This document shows positions 8,827-18,287 of a DNA stretch of 64,000 nucleotides, piece after piece. Origin of the DNA: Mucilaginibacter sp. (GTDB lineage Bacteria; Bacteroidota; Bacteroidia; Sphingobacteriales; Sphingobacteriaceae); assembly GCA_031292485.1 (NCBI GenBank), contig JARLHA010000057.1, forward strand, positions 1-64,000. The letters run 5' to 3'. The notes under the pieces are model-generated. The model had not been told where the DNA came from. It saw only the letters and a program-made list of their open reading frames with translations, and did no database searches. How positions within the stretch are numbered: position 1 is the stretch's first letter; every line of letters starts with the position of its first letter. A program made the position numbers and the translations under genes.

Positions 8827-9023
8827 TGCTATTCAATCAATATTTTCACCCCGGAAAGAATCCAGGTAACACGATTGTATTTAACATGCTCATTTAGAAT
8901 AATGCGGTGTTGCCGTTTTTTACGGGCATTTCTAAGGATTTATTAGCAAAAAAACAAAAAATGCCGTAATCTGGTTAAAAAACGCCACAGTTGTTAAATT
9001 TAGATTTCGTAATTTTGCTGCTT

Positions 9024-9105
9024 CATATGGCAAGTCTCTACTTGTCTTTTGTGATAAGGTTTAGGTTAAAGCCCCCAAACAGCGAGTGTGAGGGGGTTTT
9101 TATTT
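9024..9105 (+). ncRNA. Candidate small RNA with its own promoter and terminator
   Basis: A Bacteroidota -7 element TAATTTTG (9010-9017), with TTG at 8991, precedes about 80 nt without an ORF. A first hairpin (GGCAAGT-CTCT-ACTTGTC, 9029-9046) is followed by a terminator hairpin (AAGCCCCC with GGGGGTTT, 9069-9099) and a T-rich tail to 9110. There is no gene between promoter and terminator, so an independent transcript is the simplest reading. No known family was recognised. Confidence 0.45.
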
Positions 9106-9110
9106 TTTTT
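9069..9110 (+). terminator. Rho-independent terminator of the candidate small RNA
   Basis: An 8-bp stem AAGCCCCC/GGGGGTTT (one G-T pair) with a 15-nt loop is followed by T-rich sequence. It may also end read-through from the helicase gene 240 bp upstream. Confidence 0.65.
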
Positions 9111-9242
9111 GCCGTCCTTAAAGTGGCCTAAAAAACAAAATAACAACTGTAAACTGCGACAATCAAACCGTTTCTGGAAATAGCGGTAACCCACATGTAT
9201 ATTTATAAGGTTTTTTAGCTCGCTTTTATTAACTAAAAAGCG

Positions 9243-9250
9243 TACCTTTG
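9243..9250 (+). promoter_or_regulatory. Promoter -7 element TACCTTTG of the J-domain gene
   Basis: This is an exact match to the Bacteroidota housekeeping consensus TAnnTTTG. It predicts transcription from about 9257 and a 5' leader of roughly 70 nt before the ATG at 9330. Confidence 0.6.
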
Positions 9251-9329
9251 CAAAATTATTTTCTTGAAAAGGCGCCCGGTCATTTGATCTGCTATCACTT
9301 CAACGACAATAAGTTAACGAATTGATAAC

Positions 9330-9779
9330 ATGAAAAAGATTACCGATTACCGCAAGCTGTTAGATGTAACTAAGGATGCTGAGCTGCACGAACTAAAAAC
9401 AGTTTATCGCAGTTTAATGAAAACCTGGCATCCTGATAAATTTCAACACAACGATGAAGATAAACTTGCGGCCGAAGAAAAAAGCAAAACTATTATTGAG
9501 GCCTATCATTTTTTGGTAAGCATCGCTCCTGAAACCCGGAATCAAACCGCCGCGGAATATAATAACACTACTGCCGCATCAGGAATACTTGATTTTGAAT
9601 TCCAGTCTCAGGTACTTAAAATACATTTTGCTGACGGCAACGTTTATGAATATTTTGATGTACCCAAAGAAGTTTACCGCAAACTTGTAAACGCAGATTC
9701 TCCGGGCCGCTTTGCCCGCAGGCATATTTTTAATAATTATGTTTACCGAAGTATCAATAAACTGGTTGCTACTGCCTAA
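9330..9779 (+). CDS. J-domain protein with C-terminal KTSC domain
   Basis: The 149-residue protein has an N-terminal DnaJ-type J domain (residues 5-65) with the HPD tripeptide at 34-36 (KTWHPDKF). A short linker leads to a C-terminal KTSC-type domain (about 85-145; LKIHFADGNVYEYFDVP and SPGRFARRHI). The J domain should stimulate an Hsp70 (DnaK). KTSC domains are linked to nucleic-acid or stress roles, but their biochemistry is poorly defined. The gene has its own promoter at 9243. It converges on the ketoacyl synthase gene, with 12 bp between stops. Confidence 0.85.
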   Translation: MKKITDYRKLLDVTKDAELHELKTVYRSLMKTWHPDKFQHNDEDKLAAEEKSKTIIEAYHFLVSIAPETRNQTAAEYNNTTAASGILDFEFQSQVLKIHFADGNVYEYFDVPKEVYRKLVNADSPGRFARRHIFNNYVYRSINKLVATA

Positions 9780-9791
9780 AAAGCGCCTTTT

Positions 9792-10892
9792 TTATCCGGG
9801 TATTTTATATACCACGGAATTTACATTAACACCGGCGCCTACTGATGCAAATACAATGATCTCACCATTGTTGAATTGGTGACCGGACAGTTGATTTTTG
9901 GCGATGAGGTTGTAAAGCGTTGGCAACGTTGCAACCGAACTATTGCCCAGCCAGGATACGGTTATGGGCATAATATTTTCGGGTATCTGTTTAATGCCAA
10001 ATTCATCGTAAAAGCGTCTTAAAATGGCTTCCATCATTTTCTTGTTTGCCTGGTGGATCAATATCTTAGCGATGCTTTCTACCGGGACGTCCGCCTTATC
10101 AAGGCTTTCCTTTATTACAAGCGGCACTACTTTTAAGGCCTGTTCGTAAAGGGTGCGTCCCTGCATTTTCAAAAACAGCTGATCTTTAGGCAAATAATCA
10201 GGATTGTTAGATTTATCCATCCTTAAAATAAAAGCATGTTCAGCGTAGGTATGCGAACTGTGCGAAAGTATCCCCACAGGGGTGGCGCTTTCCCTTGCTT
10301 CCACTATTACAGCACCGGCGCCGTCTGCATAAAGCATACTGTCACGGTCATGAGGGTCACAAATACGCGATAAGGTTTCAGCGCCGATAACCAGCACTCT
10401 TTTTGCCTGTCGGGCATGGATATAAAAATCTGCCTGGATCATTCCCTGCAGCCAGCCTGCGCAGCCAAAGGGCAAATCATAGCAAACCGTATCGGGGTTT
10501 TTTATGCCAAGCCGGTGTTTCACGCGTGATGCCAGTGCCGGCACAAATTCACTCCTCCTGTTCTCCTCTTTTATATCGCCGAAATTGTGGGCCACAATAA
10601 TATAATCGAGTGTTTCGGCATCAATATTTGCGTTGCCAATGGCACTCTCCGCCGCAAATACGGCAATATCTGATGCCACCAGGTCATCAGTTACATATCT
10701 TCTTTCCAGTATCCCCGTTATATCACTGAACTTAGGAATGATTTCGGCTGTTGCCCTCGCTAACTTATGCCCGTTTTCATCGTAGAACGAGCTCGTGAGA
10801 AAATCGTTATTGGTAATGATACGGGATGGAATATAGCAGCCGCTGCCAATAATAATCGAGTAAATTCTTTGTCCGTGTTTTTTTAAATCCAT
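9792..10892 (-). CDS. Beta-ketoacyl-ACP synthase III family protein
   Basis: The protein has the thiolase fold with the FabH-type triad: Cys in PFGCAGWLQ (about residue 144), His in LIHQANKKMM and Asn in WLGNSSVATL. It is longer (366 residues) than housekeeping FabH and has an extended insert near residues 30-60. This suggests a paralogue acting on special acyl starters rather than the core enzyme. The ATG at 10892 is preferred. A GTG at 10925 would add 11 residues with no homology evident. No other fatty-acid genes are adjacent, so the pathway cannot be assigned. A likely promoter lies in 10930-11000. Confidence 0.82.
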   Translation of the reverse strand: MDLKKHGQRIYSIIIGSGCYIPSRIITNNDFLTSSFYDENGHKLARATAEIIPKFSDITGILERRYVTDDLVASDIAVFAAESAIGNANIDAETLDYIIVAHNFGDIKEENRRSEFVPALASRVKHRLGIKNPDTVCYDLPFGCAGWLQGMIQADFYIHARQAKRVLVIGAETLSRICDPHDRDSMLYADGAGAVIVEARESATPVGILSHSSHTYAEHAFILRMDKSNNPDYLPKDQLFLKMQGRTLYEQALKVVPLVIKESLDKADVPVESIAKILIHQANKKMMEAILRRFYDEFGIKQIPENIMPITVSWLGNSSVATLPTLYNLIAKNQLSGHQFNNGEIIVFASVGAGVNVNSVVYKIPG

Positions 10893-11124
10893 TAGGTTTA
10901 TATAATTGCTTCGGTTTGCCAACACCGTTCCTTTACCGTCAACTGGTTATGTTAAGGCTTTATAAAGGTAAGCTTTAGCCTTATAAATATACAATCGTTT
11001 AAAAATTTAATAGCCATCAGCAGTTATTTTTTGCAATGATACAGCAGTATTGCAGCGAATTTTTCTGGAAAATATGCATCAGGATGTTTATTTTTATTGT
11101 CTTACCAAATAATACCCACGCCCC

Positions 11125-11577
11125 ATGACAAACGAAACCATTACCAATATTGCAAACATCGCATTAACGGCCTCATTTATTGTAGCACTCATTTTTGGCA
11201 TCGCACAGGTTAAAACAGCAAAGCGAGACCGTCGCGAACGTCTGACCATTGAGGTGTTACGCGAGTTTCAAACTACGGGATTTGTAGAAGTTATCACTTA
11301 TATAAGTACGAACGACATGCCAACCACCTGGACCGGGCTGCAAAACCTTCCTCCCAAAGAACAAATCATGCTGGTACAGCTTGGCCAGCAAATGGAATCA
11401 TTGGGAATAATGGTCGCTGAAGGGATCATAAAAATGGATCTTGTTGATAAAACGCCCGGGTCATTTGTTACAACTGCCAGGAACAAATGCGAGGCCATGT
11501 TTCTTGACATCCGCGAACAACAGCCGGACCCATTCCTGGCCGAGTATTACCAATGGCTGGCTGAAGCAATTGACTAG
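11125..11577 (+). CDS. Membrane-anchored protein of unknown function (DUF4760-like)
   Basis: The 150-residue protein has one N-terminal transmembrane helix (about residues 8-28, IALTASFIVALIFGIAQV). A basic juxtamembrane stretch (KTAKRDRRER) follows, then a helical cytoplasmic domain. The pattern RRERLTIEVLREFQT and the ME-S-L-G-I-MV block resemble DUF4760-type proteins, whose function is not known. It stands alone between two minus-strand genes. Frame, composition and codon use look like a real gene. Confidence 0.65.
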   Translation: MTNETITNIANIALTASFIVALIFGIAQVKTAKRDRRERLTIEVLREFQTTGFVEVITYISTNDMPTTWTGLQNLPPKEQIMLVQLGQQMESLGIMVAEGIIKMDLVDKTPGSFVTTARNKCEAMFLDIREQQPDPFLAEYYQWLAEAID

Positions 11578-11763
11578 CGAATGAAAAGAAATCCGCGAAA
11601 ACCATTTTACATAACACATAAGCCCGCATAATTATTGATCGTAACGCCGTGGTTTCCACAGTAAAATACCGGGTATTAACGGATTATTACGCCAGCATCA
11701 ATCAGGTGGCTTTAACCGAAGAAATAAAAACTTAAACCAGTCTTCATTTCAAAAAATTTGATC

Positions 11764-11985
11764 CTAATGGAAAAAACGTTCCATTGGAACGTTTAACGCA
11801 TGGCTTAACTTCATTAAGGTTAAAATTGTTGAATTGGATTTACCATTTTCAAGTTTTGATATACTCGATTTCTCAAAACCAAATTGGGTTGCAAGCTGGT
11901 TTAAGGAGATCTTTTTTTCGTTCCGCTGCAATCTTATTTTTGATCCCAGCTTTTTCAGAAAGTCTTGTTCTTTAGTGGTGCTCAT
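11764..11985 (-). CDS. XRE-family helix-turn-helix transcriptional regulator
   Basis: The 73-residue protein consists almost entirely of a Cro/CI-type HTH. The turn region is LNQLATQFGFEKSSISKLENGK and the protein ends PMERFFH. It is a stand-alone DNA-binding domain with no effector part. An imperfect 18-bp inverted repeat at 12029-12074, just upstream of its likely promoter (TTAGTTTG near 12010), is a plausible operator for autoregulation. No co-transcribed partner is visible; the gene ends near a short coding relic of unknown origin (11630-11735). Confidence 0.85.
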   Translation of the reverse strand: MSTTKEQDFLKKLGSKIRLQRNEKKISLNQLATQFGFEKSSISKLENGKSNSTILTLMKLSHALNVPMERFFH

Positions 11986-12478
11986 CGGTTGTTTTTTATG
12001 GCACCAAACTAAGGCTCAATGGTTACATAAAAAGTGATCAAAATCATGTTTTTAAATGATTGTTGATACTTTTTATCACAACCCGAAAGGCGAATTTTAA
12101 ACAAAAAAAACATTTTTATCGTTGTTATATGTTACAAACCTTGATGAAACCGGGTTTTTACAGCAATAGGTAGTTCTTGTTGGTAAAAAGTAAAACGCTA
12201 ACCTATTCCGCGTAAATCATACATTGCAGGCCTTCTTCTTTTTTTCATTTTTTGTACACTCTGCTATATTTGACCACTGATTTTTTAGACCGGGCTGCCT
12301 GATGATACCAGCTAATGCATGCAGCGTGGGTTTTGATTTATCAATGCCGCCAATGCATAAAAAAGTTAAAAAACATTTTATAAAACCCCCGCTAAACCTT
12401 ATTTTCCGGCCATAATTAAACCATGCTGCATTGCAATAAAATCGCCGTGTTTTTAACCAAATTTAAAGTGAGGTGCCT
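11986..12478. other. Intergenic region between the XRE regulator and the sialate O-acetylesterase
   Basis: It contains the palindromic operator at 12029-12074. A TATATTTG (12265-12272) could be the -7 element of a promoter for the esterase gene, with a leader of about 200 nt. The rest is AT-rich without an open frame or recognisable RNA. Confidence 0.5.
12029..12074. promoter_or_regulatory. Candidate operator of the XRE regulator
   Basis: The left arm AAAAAGTGATCAAAATCA (12029-12046) pairs with the right arm TGATTGTTGATACTTTTT (12057-12074), allowing one bulge in each arm. It lies 44 bp upstream of the regulator's start codon. Confidence 0.5.
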
Positions 12479-13978
12479 ATGCCTGTAAAAAAGCATTGGC
12501 TGTACCCTGTTTTGGCGCTGTTGCTGTTTGCGGGCTGTAGAAAAGATTTAAAAGTTGTCTCCTTTACCGATAAGGGGGCGCCGGTAACCGCTTTGTCTGT
12601 GTCGTCCTTATTTCAAAATAACATGGTTGTGCAACGGGATAAACCCGTTAACATTTGGGGGCAAGCGCCCGTACATACACCGGTAACCGTAAACGTTAGC
12701 TGGAGTTCTGCTTCCCTGCTTGCCATAACTGATGCTTCCGGAAACTGGAAGGTAAGTGTGCCCCCTGCTGCAGCAAATTCAAGTCCGCAAGCTATTACTG
12801 TTAAAGCGCCTGGTTACACTACGGTAACATTTTCGGATGTGCTGATCGGCGATGTATGGATCTGTTCAGGTCAGTCAAATATGGTAATGCCTGTTGATAC
12901 GATGGCACCTTTTAAAGGGGTCTTAAATTATGTGGCCGAAATAGCGGCTGCCAATTATCCCCTGATCAGGGTGCTTACGGTACAAGAAGACATTGAGGCT
13001 TCGCCCATTGCAAATTTAAAGAGGGCGGTAAGCTGGAACGTTTGCTCACCGGCAACGGTTGGCAGCACCAGCGCAGTAGCTTACTACTTTGCGCGCAAGC
13101 TAAATACAACGCTCAATGTGCCCATTGGCATCATCGTTTCGGCCGTTAATGGTTCTTACTGTCAGGATTGGGCGAATGTTGAGGCTATTGAAAACAACCC
13201 CAACGTGGCTAATAATTACCTGGCCGGCAGTTCGGGTCTGTACAACGGCATGATCAATCCTTTGATTAACCTCAGCATCAAAGGATTCACCTGGTACCAG
13301 GGCGAAAACAACCAGGTCGATCCTTCTCTCTCTGCTTTTACGCTACTAAATGCGGACCTGGTAAAAGGGTGGCGTTCAAAATTCAACCAACCTGATTTAC
13401 CATTTTATTATGTACAGCTCACTCCTTTTGCAGCAGATTATAGCAGCACCATGCCTCCGGGGGGCAACCCGATTTCAGATTACCTGGCATATTTCAGGGA
13501 AGCGCAGGCCAATATGCGCCCATTGCTTGCCAATACAGGAATGGTGGTTACCATGGATGTGGGGGATCCGGCTAACCATCACCCCGCAGATAAGAAGCCG
13601 GTTGGCGAACGCCTTGGATTGCTCGCGCTCAACTACACTTATAGTCAAAACGTGCCTTGTGTGGGGCCACAATATGCATCGCTTACCGCAAGTCAATCAA
13701 CCGTTACAATTAATTTTGTTCCTGGTACCGCCGAAGGGCTGTCGACGGGTAACAACGCCCCGTTAAAGCAATGTTTTTTTGTTGCCGGAACCGACCAGGT
13801 TTTCAGGGAGGGACAGGCAGTAATTTCAGGTAATACTATTGTTATAACGGCACCAGAGGGTACACCGCTACCTGTAATAGCAGCCAGGTACGCTTTTACT
13901 AACGCGCCGGTAACCAACCTGCAAAACGCAGCCGGTTTGCCTGCTGAACCTTTCAGAACGGACAACTGGCATAATTAG
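12479..13978 (+). CDS. Sialate O-acetylesterase-like lipoprotein (SGNH/DUF303 family)
   Basis: This is a lipoprotein: the lipobox LLFAGC gives Cys20. An N-terminal beta domain (residues 35-115) has the typical opening LFQNNMVVQRDKPVNIWGQA. The SGNH esterase core follows, with the nucleophile in GQSNM (Ser133). A C-terminal DPANHHPADKKPVGERL stretch should carry the Asp/His of the triad. Such enzymes remove acetyl groups from sialic acid or plant glycans. It is followed 190 bp on by a GH78 rhamnosidase on the same strand. Acetylated rhamnogalacturonan-type glycans are therefore a reasonable but unproven substrate. ATG 12479 is chosen over GTG 12473 because GAGG precedes it. Confidence 0.88.
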   Translation: MPVKKHWLYPVLALLLFAGCRKDLKVVSFTDKGAPVTALSVSSLFQNNMVVQRDKPVNIWGQAPVHTPVTVNVSWSSASLLAITDASGNWKVSVPPAAANSSPQAITVKAPGYTTVTFSDVLIGDVWICSGQSNMVMPVDTMAPFKGVLNYVAEIAAANYPLIRVLTVQEDIEASPIANLKRAVSWNVCSPATVGSTSAVAYYFARKLNTTLNVPIGIIVSAVNGSYCQDWANVEAIENNPNVANNYLAGSSGLYNGMINPLINLSIKGFTWYQGENNQVDPSLSAFTLLNADLVKGWRSKFNQPDLPFYYVQLTPFAADYSSTMPPGGNPISDYLAYFREAQANMRPLLANTGMVVTMDVGDPANHHPADKKPVGERLGLLALNYTYSQNVPCVGPQYASLTASQSTVTINFVPGTAEGLSTGNNAPLKQCFFVAGTDQVFREGQAVISGNTIVITAPEGTPLPVIAARYAFTNAPVTNLQNAAGLPAEPFRTDNWHN

Positions 13979-14169
13979 GCGTGGGAAAAAGGAAATAGTT
14001 TGAAACACCATGATTCTTTTTTGTCCTGGTTCCTGGTCCTATGCGCTTGTCTCCGTTTTTTGTTCTTCGTCCCAAGAAAATTACAATGGACTTAAATTAA
14101 AAGTACAAATTACTTAAATCATTTTCTCTACCTTGCCTTATCCAAGTAAAACAAAGCTTTTTAATAACG

Positions 14170-16917
14170 ATGAGAAAGACATTTTTTTTATTACTTACCC
14201 TGTTTGTTTACAGCTATTCTTCCGCCCAGGTTAAAGTGCAGCGCCTGGTAACCGAAAACCAGGTAGATCCTATCAACATTGATGCCCTTGTACCCCGCTT
14301 TAGCTGGCAGCTTGACGCACCGGGAAGGCAAAACGTAATGCAAACAGCTTACGAAATAAAAGCGACTACCTATGCATACCTAAAAAAAGGCAAACACAAT
14401 GTTTGGAGTTCTGGTAAGGTACTATCTGATCAATCGGTTTATGTTCCTTATAAAGGCGAGGCGCTGGTATCGGGCCGGAAATATTACTGGCAGGTGCGGG
14501 TTTGGGATAATACCGGCAAGCCTTCTGAATGGAGTACGCCGGCGTCATGGCAAATGGGTATGCTTACCCCGGCTGACTGGAAAGCACAATGGATAAGCCC
14601 GGGTTATGTAGAAGACTCTGTAATGAGGCCCAGCCCTTTGTTCAGGAAAGAGTTTTCGCTTAATAAAAAGATCGCATCAGCAACCCTTTTTATCACTTCA
14701 CACGGGCTATATGAAGCACAGCTCAACGGACACCGGGTGGGTGATGCGTATTTAACCCCCGGGTGGACAAGCTACAACAAACGTCTGCAATACCAGGCCT
14801 ATGATGTTACGGCTTTGCTTAAAGAAGGTAAAAATGCCGCAGGCGCAGTGCTCGGCAACGGCTGGTACCGCGGTCATATTGGTTTTAACCCGCTACCTAA
14901 TCTTTATGGCAAGGATATTTCACTTTTATTCCAGCTCGAGGTAACTTATGCTGATGGTTCAAAAGCTACCGTTATTTCTGATGGCAGCTGGAAATCATCA
15001 ACCGGGCCGGTGCGCTTTGCGGAGATTTATTACGGGGCCACTATTGATGACAATATGCAGCAAAAAGATTGGTCTGTCATCAATTTTGATGATAAAACTT
15101 GGGACGGCGTAAAAGTGCAGGATTTTCGCACGGACATTTTGGTAGCCACCAACAGCGAACCGGTACGCAAACACGAAACCTATAAGCCTGTTAAGATATT
15201 TACAACACCCAAAGGTGAAAAGGTAATCGATTTTGGGCAGAACCTGGTAGGCTGGGTACAGCTTAAAGCAACCGGGAATAAAGGTGACAAGATCACCCTT
15301 TCACACGCGGAAGTAATTGATAAGGCGGGTAATTTTTATACGGAGAACCTGCGTACGGCCAGGTCACAGGACGTTTATATTTTGAAGGGAGGCGGCGAAG
15401 AAACTTTTGAGCCGCAGTTTACCTGGCAGGGATTCCGGTATATTAAAGTTGAAGGCTATCCGGGCGACCTGAAGCCAGAGAACTTTACTGCGGTTGCCCT
15501 TTATTCAGACATGGCTCCTACGGGGAGTTTCTCCTGCTCAAATACATTGATCAACCAGTTGCAGCATAATATTCAATGGGGCCAGAAAGGCAATTTCCTG
15601 GATGTGCCGACAGATTGCCCTCAGCGCGACGAACGTTTGGGCTGGACCGGCGACGCACAGGTATTTTCGCGCACGGCATCCTATAACATGAATGTACACA
15701 ACTTTTTTGCCAAATGGCTGAAAGATGTGGCCGCCGACCAATATAAAAACGGGAGTGTTCCTTTCGTAATTCCCAATGTAATCGGCAAAACTGACGCGAC
15801 TGACGGGCCCGGTGCAAGTACTGGCTGGGCCGATGTATCAACTATTATCCCCTGGAACATGTATATCGCCTATGGCGACAAGCGCATACTGGAAGACCAA
15901 TACGCCAGCATGAAAGCCTGGGTTGATTACATGAAAACGCAAAGCAAAAACGACCTTTGGAACACTGGTTTTCACTTTGGCGACTGGCTTTTTTATAGTG
16001 TAAATGATGATACCGACGGCAGCTCGGCTATTACCAATAAGTATTTAATTGCCCAGTGTTTTTATGCTTATTCAACCCAATTGCTTATAAATACCGCCAA
16101 CGTTTTGGGTAAAAGAGAGGATGCAGCCACCTATACTAACCTGTTAGCCAAAATAAAGGAGGCTTATTTAAAGGAATACGTAACGCCCAATGGCCTGATT
16201 TCGTCAGATACGCAAACAGCCTATGTGCTTGCACTTCAATTTGATATGCTGCCAGAAAATTTAAGGCCGCAGGCTGCAAATAGGTTGGTGAGTAATATAA
16301 GGCGTTATGGCAACCACCTTACCACCGGCTTTTTAGGTACACCCTACCTTTGCCGCGTGCTGAGCAATTTCGGCCATGCTGATGTAGCATACCAGCTTTT
16401 GTTACAGGATACCTATCCATCATGGCTATACCCTGTAAAAATGGGTGCTACTACCATCTGGGAAAGGTGGGATGGTATAAAACCCGATGGCACATTTGAA
16501 GATGCCAGTATGAACTCTTATAATCATTACGCTTACGGCGCTATAGGCGATTGGATGTACCGCGTAATTGCGGGTATTGACACAAAAGTGGAAGCCCCGG
16601 GATATAAAGAAATGGTGATCAAGCCGACAATCGGTGGTAATTTGCAAAATGTATCCGCCGATTATGAAACCAATTACGGCAAAATAAGTTCGCATTGGAA
16701 AGTAGCTAAAGACACTGTATTAATGGACGTTGAGATACCCCCTAATACCACGGCAACGGTATATATCCCGGCTCAAAGTGGTGATACGGTAACAGAAAAC
16801 GGCAAGCCTTTGGCGGGCGAGCCGCTCATAGAAACTTCAAACTCAGGGGCGCGATATTTGGTTACAAAAGTTGGGTCTGGCTTCTATCATTTCAGCGCAA
16901 TTGCCACAAAGCCCTAA
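14170..16917 (+). CDS. Alpha-L-rhamnosidase, glycoside hydrolase family 78
   Basis: The 915-residue protein has a signal peptide (ending SSAQ, residue 20). Two N-terminal beta-sandwich domains follow (Bac_rhamnosid_N and the concanavalin-like part), then an (alpha/alpha)6 catalytic barrel and a C-terminal beta domain. The family signature is DCPQRDERLGWTGDAQ (residues 482-497), with E488 the expected general acid. E765 in TTIWERWDG is the expected base. The enzyme releases terminal alpha-L-rhamnose from pectic or glycoside substrates in the periplasm. It shares strand with the upstream esterase and ends 6 bp before a convergent gene. Confidence 0.95.
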   Translation: MRKTFFLLLTLFVYSYSSAQVKVQRLVTENQVDPINIDALVPRFSWQLDAPGRQNVMQTAYEIKATTYAYLKKGKHNVWSSGKVLSDQSVYVPYKGEALVSGRKYYWQVRVWDNTGKPSEWSTPASWQMGMLTPADWKAQWISPGYVEDSVMRPSPLFRKEFSLNKKIASATLFITSHGLYEAQLNGHRVGDAYLTPGWTSYNKRLQYQAYDVTALLKEGKNAAGAVLGNGWYRGHIGFNPLPNLYGKDISLLFQLEVTYADGSKATVISDGSWKSSTGPVRFAEIYYGATIDDNMQQKDWSVINFDDKTWDGVKVQDFRTDILVATNSEPVRKHETYKPVKIFTTPKGEKVIDFGQNLVGWVQLKATGNKGDKITLSHAEVIDKAGNFYTENLRTARSQDVYILKGGGEETFEPQFTWQGFRYIKVEGYPGDLKPENFTAVALYSDMAPTGSFSCSNTLINQLQHNIQWGQKGNFLDVPTDCPQRDERLGWTGDAQVFSRTASYNMNVHNFFAKWLKDVAADQYKNGSVPFVIPNVIGKTDATDGPGASTGWADVSTIIPWNMYIAYGDKRILEDQYASMKAWVDYMKTQSKNDLWNTGFHFGDWLFYSVNDDTDGSSAITNKYLIAQCFYAYSTQLLINTANVLGKREDAATYTNLLAKIKEAYLKEYVTPNGLISSDTQTAYVLALQFDMLPENLRPQAANRLVSNIRRYGNHLTTGFLGTPYLCRVLSNFGHADVAYQLLLQDTYPSWLYPVKMGATTIWERWDGIKPDGTFEDASMNSYNHYAYGAIGDWMYRVIAGIDTKVEAPGYKEMVIKPTIGGNLQNVSADYETNYGKISSHWKVAKDTVLMDVEIPPNTTATVYIPAQSGDTVTENGKPLAGEPLIETSNSGARYLVTKVGSGFYHFSAIATKP

Positions 16918-16922
16918 CGGGT

Positions 16923-18098
16923 TTACAGCTTAATAAAAGTGCTTTTGCCAACCAGTGCATGATCGCTGTTGTTTGTTACCTGCATAATATAAGTTCCCGG
17001 TGAAAGGCTGCTTACATTGGTTTGCCAGCTGGCTGATGATGAAACACCCTCTTTTAAAATAGATCCATTGATATTGAAGATCTTAATATCATACGAAGCA
17101 TTTCCGGCGGACGAAATTGCAGCAATAAGTTGCGTTTTCCCCGCTGTTACCTTTTTTTGTGAATTTGAAGGTGAACCATTATTGCTGTTTTGAGAGATGG
17201 CCAGGTTGATAACCCCGGTTGAGGGATTGGGATAAATACTTATATTACCGGTACTGGTATTGGTTTCAGTTACCGTACTGCCAAAGTTAATGCTTAAAAC
17301 ATTTGAATAACTGATTGCGCCGTTCATGTCTGTAATTTTTATACGATACAAGTCGGTGCCGTCCAGCGGTGTTTTATCTGTATAGCTGTAAGAGCCGGTA
17401 TTGTTTGATGTAAGCGTATCAAGCTTAAAAAATGTCGCTCCGTCATCAATACTCCTTTCAGCTGTAAACACAGTTGTCGTTTCTTCGTTCTCTGTTTTCC
17501 AGGTAAGCTGTGTGGTATTGGAAGCTTTTATGGCGTCAAAAGATAAAAGGTGTATGCTCAAAGCCGGGTTTTGCCGGATAACGACCATGAACCGGTTGTC
17601 ACCAAAAGTTTTGGTATTGTTTTTATCGACGTTAAACGCGTACATCGTGCCAGTCCGAAGATCTAATGAATCTTTTGCGAACTGATCAATCAGCCATACA
17701 TCATATACCGGAGGAATTGAATCCAATTCGGTTCTCTCAAGCGTAAAAGCGCCGCTGTTAGCAGCTTCTACATCCAGCCGGATCGTCAACGGCCCCTGCC
17801 TGGGTAGCGGAACAATATTTACAGATAGCCGGATATTATCAGATGACAAGCTCGACAGGCCCTCTTCGGCATTGATCCCTTCCATGTATTTTGAATCTAA
17901 CTGGTTATTATATGCAGTTGTCGCATCTGCGTCAAAACCTATGGCTATATCATCATTATTAAAGGCGTCCTTTACTAATTTGAGCCGGAGCAAGGGAATG
18001 GAGGGGTTATTATTATTTCTTTTAACAGGAGCTGATGATGCCAGGGTTGAAAGGCAGATCATAGCGACAAACATGGTTAATAAAATATGGTGTACCAT
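16923..18098 (-). CDS. Secreted protein with type IX secretion (Por) C-terminal sorting domain
   Basis: The 391-residue protein has an N-terminal signal peptide (MVHHILLTMFVAMICLSTLA). Its central beta-rich region includes a fibronectin-like stretch (LTWKTENEETTTVFTAERS... DLYRIKITDMNGAISYSN). A C-terminal T9SS type A domain starts at ISIYPNPSTGVINL and ends SLSPGTYIMQVTNNSD...KSTFIKL. It should be exported across the outer membrane by the T9SS and anchored or released. No enzyme motif was seen. Its 5' leader and signal peptide resemble those of the next gene upstream (18288-18713), so the two seem to be diverged or rearranged paralogues. Confidence 0.85.
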   Translation of the reverse strand: MVHHILLTMFVAMICLSTLASSAPVKRNNNNPSIPLLRLKLVKDAFNNDDIAIGFDADATTAYNNQLDSKYMEGINAEEGLSSLSSDNIRLSVNIVPLPRQGPLTIRLDVEAANSGAFTLERTELDSIPPVYDVWLIDQFAKDSLDLRTGTMYAFNVDKNNTKTFGDNRFMVVIRQNPALSIHLLSFDAIKASNTTQLTWKTENEETTTVFTAERSIDDGATFFKLDTLTSNNTGSYSYTDKTPLDGTDLYRIKITDMNGAISYSNVLSINFGSTVTETNTSTGNISIYPNPSTGVINLAISQNSNNGSPSNSQKKVTAGKTQLIAAISSAGNASYDIKIFNINGSILKEGVSSSASWQTNVSSLSPGTYIMQVTNNSDHALVGKSTFIKL

Positions 18099-18114
18099 AA
18101 ATCTTAATTTAAAA

Positions 18115-18155
18115 GATTGAGGCCCTGCATTTTTAAATCAATAGTTTATCGGTTC
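18115..18155 (-). repeat. Leader shared with the upstream paralogue (copy 1)
   Basis: The 5' leader of the T9SS protein gene contains ATAAACTATTGAT, a short AT spacer and CAGGGCC. The same order with few changes is found at 18728-18768 in front of the neighbouring gene. This supports a local duplication that includes the promoter region. Confidence 0.55.
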
Positions 18156-18287
18156 GGTTATTATTGAGGCAATATATATGCCAAAATAGAAAAACTTAGA
18201 TTTTTATGCTTTTTTAAGGCCTTTAATTTTTGTCATTATAGTTATCAAGCTGAAAAAATAGATATGTGAGTATATTATTCCCCTTCG

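Larger units (their letters stand above)
8827..9329. other. Intergenic region with a candidate small RNA and the J-domain gene promoter
   Basis: There is no protein-coding frame of note in these 503 bp. The first 180 bp are AT-rich with no clear signal. A promoter-terminator unit spans 9010-9110, and a second promoter for the J-domain gene sits at 9243-9250. Confidence 0.6.

Noticed and set aside
11630..11735. Short coding-like stretch reading VVSTVKYRVLTDYYASINQV and ending EEIKT with a stop
   Set aside because: Only about 33 codons, no start codon, and no family recognised. It may be a gene relic but cannot be supported.
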